64,000 nucleotides of DNA, taken from contig NZ_RJUD01000014.1 of the NCBI RefSeq assembly GCF_024343675.1, positions 37,649 through 101,648 of the forward strand, given 5' to 3'. Below the pieces are notes generated by a model. The model saw nothing but the letters and a program-made list of their open reading frames with translations. It was not told the origin of the DNA and searched no databases. Origin of the DNA: Lacihabitans sp. CS3-21. GTDB lineage: Bacteria > Bacteroidota > Bacteroidia > Cytophagales > Spirosomataceae. The translations under genes were made by a program, and so were the position numbers. Positions 35,903 through 48,932 of this stretch are shown piece after piece; within the stretch, counting starts at the first letter, position 1, and each line of letters begins with the position of its first letter.

Positions 35903-36787
35903 ATGAAAAGTAAATTCCTATTAATAGCTACCTTTCTCTGCGGATTTTCCGCTTTTTCGCAAGAAAAAATAACCTTGTATCCAAATGGGGTACCAAATTC
36001 CAAGCCTTCGAGCGTAACTGAGTCTGGTGCGGAACGTGGCTTATACAAAGGAATCATTCATCCAACCCTCGAATACATCAAGCCCGAAAAACCAAATGGA
36101 ACGGCAGTTGTGGTAATTGCGGGTGGTGGTTATGGAGTGATTGTTTATAATGGAGAAGGACTCGGAACGGCCAAAAGTTTGGCTGAAAAAGGAATTTCTG
36201 CATTTGTGTTGAAATATCGTTTGCCAAGCGATGAAATCATGCAGGATAAGAAAATCGGACCATTGCAAGATGTGCAGCAGTCTATTAAATACTTGCGTGA
36301 AAATGCTGAAAAATATGGAATCGATAAAAACAAAATCGGGGTAATGGGCTTTAATGCGGGCGGGCATTTAGCAAGTACAGCCGCAACACATTTTGAAAAA
36401 TCATACATCGAAAATCCTCAAAATACCAATCTTCGCCCTGATTTTCAGATTCTCGTTTACCCAGTGATTACGATGCAAGATGCACTTACGCACGGAGGTT
36501 CTCGTGATGCCTTGATTGGCAAAACACCTTCGCAAGAAGACAAAGATTTGTTTTCAAATGAATTACAGGTAAAAGCCAACACGCCTATCACTTGGCTCAC
36601 TCACGCTGCCGACGATAAAGTGGTAGATGTGGACAATAGTATACATTATTTTGAAAAACTGCGTAAAAACAAAGTCGAAGTAGAAATGCACGTTTTCCCG
36701 AAAGGAGACCACGGATTTATCTTCCGCCAAAAAGGTTGGATGAACCCACTTTTTGATTGGATGGAAAGGAATAATTTGATTAAATAA
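35903..36787 (+). CDS. Secreted alpha/beta hydrolase with Ser-to-Asn at the nucleophile elbow
   Basis: A 294-residue secreted protein (signal peptide 1-19) of the esterase/lipase group related to bifunctional acetylxylan/feruloyl esterases. IAGGGYGVIVYNGEG is the oxyanion-hole block. The nucleophile elbow, normally GFSAGG, reads GFNAGGHLAST, so Asn151 (codon AAT at 36353-36355) stands in place of the catalytic Ser. The rest of the triad is present: HAADDKVVDV supplies Asp and GDHGFIF supplies His. One base change (AGT to AAT) would explain it. The protein is therefore either inactive, repurposed (binding), or carries a sequencing error. It sits in the middle of the plus-strand operon, 8 nt before the next gene. 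Confidence 0.88.
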   Translation: MKSKFLLIATFLCGFSAFSQEKITLYPNGVPNSKPSSVTESGAERGLYKGIIHPTLEYIKPEKPNGTAVVVIAGGGYGVIVYNGEGLGTAKSLAEKGISAFVLKYRLPSDEIMQDKKIGPLQDVQQSIKYLRENAEKYGIDKNKIGVMGFNAGGHLASTAATHFEKSYIENPQNTNLRPDFQILVYPVITMQDALTHGGSRDALIGKTPSQEDKDLFSNELQVKANTPITWLTHAADDKVVDVDNSIHYFEKLRKNKVEVEMHVFPKGDHGFIFRQKGWMNPLFDWMERNNLIK

Positions 36788-36794
36788 AAAAGAT

Positions 36795-38345
36795 ATGAAA
36801 AGGACGGTTCAATTAATTTTTTTCATTTTGGTTACAGGCTTATTTAGCTTTGCACAAACCGTAAAAACTCAATATGGCTTGGTACAAGGTACTACCGAGA
36901 ATGGCCTGCAAGTGTACAAAGGTATTCCCTTTGCTGCCCCGCCTGTTGGAGATTTTCGTTGGAAAGCACCTCAGCCAGCAGCCAAATGGGAAGGCATAAA
37001 ACTTGCCAACAAATTTGGGTCTTCACCATATCAAGGCGGAAATCCACCTTCGGGAAAAAGCGAAGATTGTCTGTATTTGAACGTGTGGAGTCCCGAAAAA
37101 AAAGCTGAAGAAAAGCTACCCGTTATGGTATGGATTTATGGTGGCGGATTTGCCTTTGGGTCCACTTCAGAAGCCGTTTATTCGGGCGAAAAATTGGCAG
37201 CAAAAGGTGTAGTTTATGTTTCTATACCTTACCGTGTAGGTCAATTGGGATTTTTGGCTCACCCCGAACTCAGTGCCGAAACTATTCAAAAAACTTCAGG
37301 AAATTACGGTTTGTTAGATATGATTGCAGGACTTGAATGGGTAAAAAACAATATTGTAGCATTTGGAGGAGACCCTAATAAAGTTACCATTTTTGGGGAG
37401 TCGGCAGGTGGTATTGCCGTAAGCATGCTATGTGCCTCGCCTTTGGCCAAAGGACTTTTTCATGGTGCTATCTCACAAAGTGGAGGCTCCTTTGGACCAA
37501 ACAGAATCACTACTTATCCAGGCGAAAATATGAAGTTATTGTCTTTGGCAGAAAGCCAAGGCGTAGAATTCATGCAAAAAGCAGGTGCAAAATCTCTCGC
37601 TGAAATGAGAGCGATTCCTGCTGAAAAACTACCAGGTGGATTTGGACAGCCCGGCGGCTGGCCTATTGTAGATGGCTATGTAATTCCTGACGACCAATAT
37701 AAGCTATACGAACAAGGGAAATACAACAAAACTGCAATTTTGGTGGGCTATAATTCAGACGAAGGCTTAAGTTTTAGTCCACCAAAAACCCCGAAAGACT
37801 ACATTGATGGGGTGAATAAACGTTATGGAAAATTTGCCGATGAATTGATAAAAGCTTACCCAGTTGGTGAAAATAATGTACCCAAAACTGCCCGTGACTT
37901 AGCTCGTGATGCAGCTTTTGGTTGGCAAACTTGGGCTTGGGCAAATCTTCAAGCCAAAACCAGTAAAGCCAAAGTTTATTACTATTATTTTGACCAACAC
38001 CCCGACTTTCCCGAAGGTTCTCCGCAGCATGGCCAAGGTACACCGCATGGGCATGATGTAGGTTTTGTGTTTGGCCATACCGACCCAAAAAGCCGTTTAA
38101 AAACAGATACCGACGAAAGTATTTCAGAAGCTATGATGAGTTATTGGACAAATTTTGCAAAATATGGCAATCCAAATGGTTCAAATTTGCCAGTTTGGAA
38201 AGAATATACCAAGAAAAATCATGCTGTAATGCACCTTAAACAAAGCCCAAAAATGGGAACAGTCCCAAGCGAAGAATCTTTGAAAGTTTTGGATAAATAT
38301 TTTGAATGGCGAAGAACTGCCGAAGGTAAAGAATGGGCAAAATAA
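36795..38345 (+). CDS. Secreted type-B carboxylesterase of the xylan operon
   Basis: A 516-residue carboxylesterase type B (signal peptide 1-20). YKGIPFAAPPVGDFRWKAP (41-59), EDCLYLNVW (90-98), IYGGG (114-118) and IFGESAGG with Ser203 are the family blocks. HGHDVGFVFG supplies the probable catalytic His, and an acidic residue follows the elbow in NSDEGLSF. It hydrolyses an ester, probably an acetyl or aromatic group on xylan; family members outside animals are poorly characterised. It is a distant paralogue of the 4550-6076 gene. It starts 8 nt after the preceding stop and is followed by the GH29 gene 32 nt on. Confidence 0.9.
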   Translation: MKRTVQLIFFILVTGLFSFAQTVKTQYGLVQGTTENGLQVYKGIPFAAPPVGDFRWKAPQPAAKWEGIKLANKFGSSPYQGGNPPSGKSEDCLYLNVWSPEKKAEEKLPVMVWIYGGGFAFGSTSEAVYSGEKLAAKGVVYVSIPYRVGQLGFLAHPELSAETIQKTSGNYGLLDMIAGLEWVKNNIVAFGGDPNKVTIFGESAGGIAVSMLCASPLAKGLFHGAISQSGGSFGPNRITTYPGENMKLLSLAESQGVEFMQKAGAKSLAEMRAIPAEKLPGGFGQPGGWPIVDGYVIPDDQYKLYEQGKYNKTAILVGYNSDEGLSFSPPKTPKDYIDGVNKRYGKFADELIKAYPVGENNVPKTARDLARDAAFGWQTWAWANLQAKTSKAKVYYYYFDQHPDFPEGSPQHGQGTPHGHDVGFVFGHTDPKSRLKTDTDESISEAMMSYWTNFAKYGNPNGSNLPVWKEYTKKNHAVMHLKQSPKMGTVPSEESLKVLDKYFEWRRTAEGKEWAK

Positions 38346-38377
38346 AATATTTCGAATAATTTGATTTAATAATTTAT

Positions 38378-40453
38378 ATGAAAAAAGGGTTCTTGATTGT
38401 TATATTTTCATGCTTTACATTTTGTTTTTCGTTTGCACAAAATGAAACTCCAAAGCCAGTTTTGCCAATACCTACCGAAAATCAACTGCATTGGCAGCAA
38501 ATGGAGTATTACGGCTTTATTCATTACTCCGTAAATACTTATACGGATGAGGCTTGGGGTTTTGGAAACGAAGACCCTAAAATATTTAATCCCGATAAAT
38601 TAGATGTGAGACAATGGGCACGCATCTGCAAAGAAGCAGGTATGAAAGGGGTAATTTTCACGGCAAAACACCACAGTGGTTTTTGTTTGTGGCCTTCAAA
38701 ATACACCGATTATTCCGTGAAAAATGCTCCTTGGAAAAATGGGCAAGGCGATATGGTGAAGGAATTGGCCGATGCCTGTAAAGAATTCGGGCTAAAATTT
38801 GGCGTTTATCTTTCCCCTTGGGACAGAAATCACCCCGACTACGGCAAACCCGAATATATCACATATTTCAGAAATCAATTGACTGAACTTTTGACCAATT
38901 ATGGTGAAATTTTTGAAGTTTGGTTTGACGGTGCCAATGGCGGAAATGGTTATTATGGGGGAGCGAATGAAAACCGCAAAATAGATGCAAAAACCTATTA
39001 TGACTGGCAAAATACTTACAAATTGGTTCGTAAACTTCAACCCAATATTGTGATTTGGAATGACGGCGGCGACCGTGCGGATTTACGTTGGGTCGGTACA
39101 GAGTCGGGTTATGTCGGCGAAACCAACTGGAGTTTGTTGAATGCCACAGGTGATGTGCCAGAAGATATGCTTAGACATGGTGTAGAAAATGGTAATGCTT
39201 GGGTGCCTGGTGAGGTAAATACTTCTATTCGTCCAGAATGGTTTTATCATCCCAAAGAGGACAAAAAAGTAAAAACGCTGCCTCAATTGATGGATACATA
39301 CTACAATTCTGTAGGTAGAAACGGTACGCTTTTGCTAAATTTCCCAATTATGCCAAATGGTTTGATTCATGAAACAGACGAAAAAAATGTGCTGGATTTT
39401 GCGAAGGCAAGAAAAGAAGCTTTCGGGAAAAATTTATTAAAAAATACAAAAATTCAAGCCAGCAATGTACGGTCTAAAAGCAGCCAGTTTTCTGCCCAAA
39501 AAGCTATTGATAATGACGCAAAAACTTATTGGGCCACAGATGATGGTCTTACAAGTGGCTCATTAACGATAATTTTTACAAAGCCAACTTCTTTCAATCG
39601 TTTTTTGGTACAAGAACCCATTCAGTTGGGTCAGCGAGTAAAAGCTTTCACTTTGGAAGCCAATATTAATGGAAAATGGCAAAAAATAGCCATAGAAACC
39701 ACCATTGGGTACAAACGAATTTTAAGATTTAAAACTATTATAGCAACCAAAATCAGGCTAAATATTACGGATGCAAAAGCATGCCCGCTAATAAATAATA
39801 TGGAGGTTTACCAAGCTCCTATAATTTTAAGGCCTCCAATGATCAGTCGTAACCAAAATGGTGATGTTCACATCTCAAAAACCGATGCGGAATCTGAAGT
39901 GTTTTATACATTAGATGGTTCACTTCCAACCTCAAAATCATTCAAATACACAGCTGCTGTACCTTCTAATTTGGGCAAACTTACTGTAAAAGCCATTTCA
40001 TTTAATCCTCAAAATAAATTATCGAGTGCGGTAGCTGAGGTATCTTTTGACATCGCTCGTAAAAATTGGACTATCGTTGCTGAGCAAGATAAAAATGCCT
40101 TGAAGGTTTTGGATGGAAACGAATATACTTCTTGGCAAAAATATAAAGCACCTACCGAACTAACCATCGATTTGGGTAAAGTGGAAAATTTAGTAGGATT
40201 TCGTTACCTCTCAGACCAAAATTGGTGGGCAGATGCCAGTATAATTTCACATTATCAGTTTTTTGTGTCAGACGATGGCAGCATTTGGAAGCTGATGAGC
40301 GAGGGCGAATTTTCCAATATCAAAAACAATCCAACTTGGCAAATCAAAAGTTTTGAGCAAACCAAAGCACGATTTATTAAACTGAAAGCCTTGAAAAACA
40401 TTAAAGAAAACTCAAATTCTGGTTATGCCGAAATCGATATTTTAACAAAATAA
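38378..40453 (+). CDS. Secreted GH29 alpha-L-fucosidase with chitobiase-like and F5/8-type domains
   Basis: A 691-residue secreted GH29 enzyme (signal peptide 1-20). HWQQMEYYGFIHYSVNTYTD and GVIFTAKHHSGFCLWPS are family blocks. FEVWFDGANG carries the nucleophile Asp184. After the barrel (to about 345) comes a first F5/8-type C beta-sandwich (about 355-475), a CHB_HEX_C-type linker domain (VFYTLDGSLPTSKSFKYT, about 480-555) and a second F5/8-type domain (about 560-691), a layout known from bacterial alpha-1,3/1,4-fucosidases. It releases terminal L-fucose by retention. Together with GH95 it argues for fucosylated or galactosylated side chains in the target glycan. It follows in the same operon as the esterases. 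Confidence 0.93.
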   Translation: MKKGFLIVIFSCFTFCFSFAQNETPKPVLPIPTENQLHWQQMEYYGFIHYSVNTYTDEAWGFGNEDPKIFNPDKLDVRQWARICKEAGMKGVIFTAKHHSGFCLWPSKYTDYSVKNAPWKNGQGDMVKELADACKEFGLKFGVYLSPWDRNHPDYGKPEYITYFRNQLTELLTNYGEIFEVWFDGANGGNGYYGGANENRKIDAKTYYDWQNTYKLVRKLQPNIVIWNDGGDRADLRWVGTESGYVGETNWSLLNATGDVPEDMLRHGVENGNAWVPGEVNTSIRPEWFYHPKEDKKVKTLPQLMDTYYNSVGRNGTLLLNFPIMPNGLIHETDEKNVLDFAKARKEAFGKNLLKNTKIQASNVRSKSSQFSAQKAIDNDAKTYWATDDGLTSGSLTIIFTKPTSFNRFLVQEPIQLGQRVKAFTLEANINGKWQKIAIETTIGYKRILRFKTIIATKIRLNITDAKACPLINNMEVYQAPIILRPPMISRNQNGDVHISKTDAESEVFYTLDGSLPTSKSFKYTAAVPSNLGKLTVKAISFNPQNKLSSAVAEVSFDIARKNWTIVAEQDKNALKVLDGNEYTSWQKYKAPTELTIDLGKVENLVGFRYLSDQNWWADASIISHYQFFVSDDGSIWKLMSEGEFSNIKNNPTWQIKSFEQTKARFIKLKALKNIKENSNSGYAEIDILTK

Positions 40454-40475
40454 TTCAACCTAAATACTCTAAAAT

Positions 40476-41630
40476 ATGAAAAAACAAATTTTACTTATAG
40501 TGACACTTTTGGTTTGTTTGGTACATTTTGCAATTTCACAGCCACCTCGTGGACCATTTGTTATTTCGCCAAAGGTAAATCCCGACAAAACGGTAACTTT
40601 CTCGTATTTGGCACCAAATGCTACTACTGTTTTGTTGGGAGGTGGGCAATTTGGAGCGGTAGATGTACCCATGACGAAGAATACCGAGGGTGTATGGTCA
40701 GTAACTTTCGGGCCAATAAAGCCAGATATTTATCCCTATAGTTTTAAAGTTGATGGTGTAACTGTAATGGATCCAGCCAATGTGGCTTTCTTCCCAAATG
40801 AACGATTTAAAGGGAGTTTGGTAGAAATCCCATCAGATGTTCCTGCTATTTATGCCTTGAAAAATGTTCCGCACGGTACGGTTTCTTATGATTATTATCC
40901 ATCTGTCGAGGGTTCCACGGGTACGTTAGTGGTCTATACGCCACCCGGTTATACCAAAGATAAGTCAAAAAAATATCCCGTTTATTACCTGATTAGCGGC
41001 ACTACAGATACGGAAGAAACTTTCTGGAAAGTAGGCAAAACCAATCTTATTTTAGATAATATGATTTCGGAAGGCATTGCCAAGCCGATGATTGTGGTGA
41101 TGCCTTATGGCAATCCGATGGCTAAAATTGCAGAACAAACAGGCAAAGACAAGCCTGCTGATGTTATGAGCAGGGATGGAGAAGATGCACTTCGGAGAAT
41201 GAAAATGTTTGAAATAGACCTCATTAGGCATATCATTCCTTTTACTGAGAAAAATTATCGCACAATTGCTAATCGGGACAATCGTGCCATTGGTGGTTTT
41301 TCACGTGGAGGCGGTCAAACACTCAGAACTGCATTCAACAACGTAGATAAATTTGCTTATGTATGTAGTTATGCCTCATATATTTCTCCTGCTGAAATGG
41401 ACAAAAGCTTTACTAATATCACTGCAAATCCTGCCAAAACCAACAAAGATTTTAAACTCCTTTTTTCAGGAATCGGCAGGGAAGATTTCCTATACAAAGG
41501 CACTTTGGAATGGGAAAATTATTTAAAAGAAAAGAAAATCAATTTCAAAAGCTATGTTACAGACGGCGGCCATACGTGGATGAATGTGAAAAAATACATG
41601 AACGAAACACTGCCTATTCTTTTTAAATAA
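40476..41630 (+). CDS. CE1-type esterase 1 (Ig-like domain plus feruloyl/acetyl esterase)
   Basis: A 384-residue secreted esterase (signal peptide 1-21). Residues 25-120 form an E-set/CBM48-like domain (YPYSFKVDGVTVMDPAN). The CE1 alpha/beta-hydrolase domain covers about 135-384, with nucleophile Ser276 in GGFSRGGGQ and His in DGGHTWMN. This plan is that of Bacteroidota feruloyl and acetyl xylan esterases. The 230-240 segment (DVMSRDGEDALRRMKMF) is an insertion that the next paralogue lacks. It is the first of four adjacent CE1 genes and starts 22 nt after GH29. Confidence 0.92.
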   Translation: MKKQILLIVTLLVCLVHFAISQPPRGPFVISPKVNPDKTVTFSYLAPNATTVLLGGGQFGAVDVPMTKNTEGVWSVTFGPIKPDIYPYSFKVDGVTVMDPANVAFFPNERFKGSLVEIPSDVPAIYALKNVPHGTVSYDYYPSVEGSTGTLVVYTPPGYTKDKSKKYPVYYLISGTTDTEETFWKVGKTNLILDNMISEGIAKPMIVVMPYGNPMAKIAEQTGKDKPADVMSRDGEDALRRMKMFEIDLIRHIIPFTEKNYRTIANRDNRAIGGFSRGGGQTLRTAFNNVDKFAYVCSYASYISPAEMDKSFTNITANPAKTNKDFKLLFSGIGREDFLYKGTLEWENYLKEKKINFKSYVTDGGHTWMNVKKYMNETLPILFK

Positions 41631-42722
<1,092 letters not shown>

Positions 42723-42753
42723 TATTCAAAATAATTATTCAACCTCATAATAA

Positions 42754-45804
<3,051 letters not shown>

Positions 45805-45840
45805 AAGACAACTTATTTCTAATTCAAGAAATTTATAAAT

Positions 45841-46467
45841 ATGATTAATTTTCAAAACATTATCACAAGTGAAGACCAACTTCGAACAACTTTAGGTTAT
45901 CCAAATGAAATTGTGACACGAAAAACAATCAATTATATCGACGAGCATTGTCGAAACTTTATTGAAAATTCTCCATTCATTACCATCGCAACATCAGATT
46001 TGCATGGGAATTTTGATGTTTCGCCTAAAGGTGATCCAGCAGGCTTTGTAAAAATTTTGGATGATAAAACTTTAGCAATTCCCGATAGACCTGGAAACGC
46101 AAAAGCAGATACTTTGACCAATATCATTAAAAATCCGAATGTAGGATTGATTTTTTTGATTCCTGGGGTTAGAGAAACTTTAAGAGTGAATGGCGAGGCT
46201 TTAATTGTAACTGATGAAAGTGTTTTAGAACTTTTAATTTGTGACGGCAAAAAGCCTTCATTTGCCATTATTGTGAAAATGAAAGAGGCATTTATGCACT
46301 GTGCCAAATGTATGATTAGGTCAAAGTTGTGGCAAAATGCTGAAACTTTAAAAGTAAGACCTATTGCGTCTTTGGCAAAAGCATTGGTAGATCACGGAAA
46401 ACTCGAAATTTCTGTTCAAGAATTAGACGGTAGGATAAAAAATGATGAACAGACTAATTTGTATTGA
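45841..46467 (+). CDS. FMN-binding pyridoxamine-phosphate-oxidase-like protein
   Basis: A 208-residue cytoplasmic protein (no signal peptide) with the split-barrel fold of the PPOX family. SPFITIATSDLHGNFDVSPKGDPAGFVKILDDKTLAIPDRPGN contains the strand pattern and the Lys/Asp turn seen in the MSMEG_1061-type flavin reductase-like group. CxxC (HCAKCM, about 156-161) precedes a C-terminal helical part. Such proteins bind FMN, F420 or haem. Its presence between the esterases and a secreted protein in a xylan operon is odd; it could reduce an aromatic acid freed by the feruloyl esterases, but this is only inference from place. Confidence 0.82.
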   Translation: MINFQNIITSEDQLRTTLGYPNEIVTRKTINYIDEHCRNFIENSPFITIATSDLHGNFDVSPKGDPAGFVKILDDKTLAIPDRPGNAKADTLTNIIKNPNVGLIFLIPGVRETLRVNGEALIVTDESVLELLICDGKKPSFAIIVKMKEAFMHCAKCMIRSKLWQNAETLKVRPIASLAKALVDHGKLEISVQELDGRIKNDEQTNLY

Positions 46468-46507
46468 GTCCACTGATTCAAAATATATGGTAAAATTAAA
46501 TCTAATC

Positions 46508-47263
46508 ATGAATAGAAAACGCAATTCATTACTTTCAGTTTTGGCATTTGCCATTATGTTTAGTTTACTAAGTAACTTAAATACTGCTAGTGGGCAACCG
46601 CCAGGTTTTCAAAGACCTCCTTTGCCACCAATTCCAATAAAAGGGGATACAACACATACTTTGAGTAGGCATTTTTCAAATGCCACTAGCGTAAAAATAC
46701 CTCCATTTTCAAATGGTTTTATTCATAGGTGGTTGGTGTTGGAACCTATCAAAAAAGACATAGCACGAAATAATATTTTCACGGATAATTATTTGCGAAG
46801 TGAGTTTAAGAATAACAATTTCTCCGAAGATTATTTAGTGATGCCTAAGGCTGGTGAAATGGTAAAAGTGGGTAATCAAGACCTCAAATGGTACGCTCTG
46901 GATAGTAAAACCTTTAATTTTAATTTGTTTAATTTTTCTTATGACATCAACAAACCGAAGTATGGATTACTTTTTTGGTTGGTTACAGTAATTGACTGTA
47001 AAGAAGAAATAGAGAATGTTAGAATGACAGCTGGTTGTAATTCTGGAGGGATGTTTTGGCTCAATGGTCAAGAAGTACTTATGCTTTCTGGTGACAGAGA
47101 TATGATAGTTGACAATGTGGCTTCACCATTAATTACCTTAAAAAAGGGAAAAAACATTATTAGAGGAGCGGTAATTAATGGCCCTGGGATGGCCAATTTT
47201 TGCCTTCGTTTTATTGATGAAAAAGGCAAGGCTGTTAGGAATATCAGTATCAGCCAAGATTAA
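46508..47263 (+). CDS. Secreted protein of unknown function with jelly-roll-like C-terminus
   Basis: A 251-residue secreted protein. The frame begins at 46442, overlapping the FMN-protein gene; the ATG at 46508 is preferred since it starts a good signal peptide (NRKRNSLLSVLAFAIMFSLL, cut after ASG). A Pro-rich stretch (QPPGFQRPPLPPIP) follows the cleavage site. The C-terminal half, GGMFWLNGQEVLMLSGDRDMI then LITLKKGKNIIRGAVING, reads like the lectin-type jelly-roll insert that binds sugar in beta-galactosidases and SGNH esterases (pattern WlNGxxv, GxNxi). No catalytic site is visible. It may be a glycan-binding accessory protein of the operon. I do not recognise a named family. Confidence 0.75.
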   Translation: MNRKRNSLLSVLAFAIMFSLLSNLNTASGQPPGFQRPPLPPIPIKGDTTHTLSRHFSNATSVKIPPFSNGFIHRWLVLEPIKKDIARNNIFTDNYLRSEFKNNNFSEDYLVMPKAGEMVKVGNQDLKWYALDSKTFNFNLFNFSYDINKPKYGLLFWLVTVIDCKEEIENVRMTAGCNSGGMFWLNGQEVLMLSGDRDMIVDNVASPLITLKKGKNIIRGAVINGPGMANFCLRFIDEKGKAVRNISISQD

Positions 47264-47289
47264 AGTCTAATCCAAATTTTAACAAAGAA

Positions 47290-48720
47290 ATGAAATTTAA
47301 AATAATTGCTTTTTTATCAGTAACACTCGCAAATACTGTATTGGGTCAAGTTGGCAAACCTTTCATTCATGACCCTTCAACCATTGTAGAATGTGAGGGC
47401 AAATTCTACACCTTCGGAACAGGAGGAGGAGGGTTAATATCAGAAGATGGATGGACATGGTATGGAGGAGCTGTAAGACCAGGTGGGGGTGCTGCTCCTG
47501 ATGCTATAAAAATAGGTAATCGTTATTTGGTGGTATATGGTGCAACAGGAGGAAGTCCCACGCACAAGGGTATCATATATACCATGTGGAACAAGACATT
47601 GGATCCAAAATCGCCCGACTTTAAGTATTCTGAACCCATAATAGTGGCTACTTCAGATGGCTATGAAGAAAACGATGCCATAGATCCAGGTATAATGTTA
47701 GACCCTACAAACGGTCGACTATGGATGGCCTATGGCACTTATTATGGATTCACTCGCATCATAGAGTTAGATCCCAAAACAGGCAAAATCAAAGATGGAA
47801 ATAAGCCAATTGATGTGGCCATAGTGTGCGAGGCAGCCGATTTGATTTATCGAGATGGTTGGTATTATTTGCTTGCCACACACGGCAGTTGTTGTGATGG
47901 TGCAAACTCAACCTACAATGTGGTGGTGGGGCGTTCTAAAAAAGTAACTGGCCCTTATATGGATAATGTTGGTAGAAGCATGCTGGAAGGCGGCGGTAAA
48001 ATGGTGGTGGCGACACGTGGTAAACTCATAGGTCCTGGGCATTTTGGAAGAGTAATTCTTGAAAAAGGTGTCGAAAAAATGTCAATTCATTACGAGGCAG
48101 ATTTAGATCAAGGTGGTCGCAGTGTATTGGGCATTCTTCCTATAGTTTGGAAAGATGGCTGGCCAGTGGCCGGTGAAAAATTCAAAGAAGGAACTTATGA
48201 AATAGAATCGGTAAGAAGAGGATATGGATTAGAACTGGCCGTAGATTTTAGCAGAATGCCGGTTGCCCAACGAGGATTTGGTCAAACCAATACCGAACCT
48301 ATCAAACCAGTGCCAGCTCAAGAATTAGCAGAAGTAATCAAAAATTGGCCAACAGGTAACATTAATGTACGTATTGGCGATTACATGTATCGACCGCACC
48401 AAAAATGGACCATTACAGATGCTCCAGATTCTACAGGATATTTGGGTGGCCCTTATTATAAAATTGTGTTAGAAGGAACCGAAAGGGCATTAGCAGCCAC
48501 ATCAAATTCTGAAGTAATTACTGTACCCAACTTTACAGGTAGCCCAGAACAATTATGGCGAATAGACCAGCTAACTGATGGCTCTTACAGGATTATGCCC
48601 AAGGTAGTTCCAAATTCAAACAAAAAATTAGCATTGGTTTCATCAGGAGATAGCACACCTTCGCTGGCCGAATTTGACTTTGAAAGCGATAATTCTAAAT
48701 GGAATTTCAGGATGCATTAA
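47290..48720 (+). CDS. Secreted GH43 with C-terminal ricin-like domain
   Basis: A 476-residue secreted GH43-like enzyme (signal peptide 1-20). Active-site candidates are Asp28 (IHDPSTI), Asp132 (AIDPGIML) and Glu181 (VCEAADLIYRDG). The HGSCCDGANSTYNVVVGRS stretch is typical of the arabinan/galactan-type GH43 subfamilies with a Cys-Cys pair, related to endo-arabinanases. Residues 355-476 look like a ricin-B-type beta-trefoil (QLWRIDQLTDGSYRIMPK) for sugar binding. Activity could be on arabinofuranose or galactose units. It is the last gene of the plus-strand operon, 26 nt after the preceding gene, and ends before the hairpin at 48829. Confidence 0.88.
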   Translation: MKFKIIAFLSVTLANTVLGQVGKPFIHDPSTIVECEGKFYTFGTGGGGLISEDGWTWYGGAVRPGGGAAPDAIKIGNRYLVVYGATGGSPTHKGIIYTMWNKTLDPKSPDFKYSEPIIVATSDGYEENDAIDPGIMLDPTNGRLWMAYGTYYGFTRIIELDPKTGKIKDGNKPIDVAIVCEAADLIYRDGWYYLLATHGSCCDGANSTYNVVVGRSKKVTGPYMDNVGRSMLEGGGKMVVATRGKLIGPGHFGRVILEKGVEKMSIHYEADLDQGGRSVLGILPIVWKDGWPVAGEKFKEGTYEIESVRRGYGLELAVDFSRMPVAQRGFGQTNTEPIKPVPAQELAEVIKNWPTGNINVRIGDYMYRPHQKWTITDAPDSTGYLGGPYYKIVLEGTERALAATSNSEVITVPNFTGSPEQLWRIDQLTDGSYRIMPKVVPNSNKKLALVSSGDSTPSLAEFDFESDNSKWNFRMH

Positions 48721-48828
48721 AAGTTCTTAGGGAACATAAATTAGAATCTTTAAATTAATTTCCAATCAAAAATAATTAGATTCGTTTCTGCCAATTATTT
48801 TCATTCAATTAATTAAAAATAATAAAGA

Positions 48829-48851
48829 AAAGCACCTAAAATAGGTGCTTT
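48829..48851. terminator. Bidirectional intrinsic terminator at the end of the xylan locus
   Basis: AAAGCACCTA and TAGGTGCTTT form a perfect 10-bp stem around AAA. It serves the GH43 gene on the plus strand and, read on the other strand, has a T-rich tail (TTTTCTTTATTATTTTT) suited to the LytTR gene at 48933. It marks the right edge of the xylan locus. Confidence 0.8.
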
Positions 48852-48932
48852 CTATTAACAAAGGTATTTGTTAGTTATAGTACTAGCAAATCCTTTTCCA
48901 CCTTATACCCCTGGCTTGAAACCAAAAGTTAC

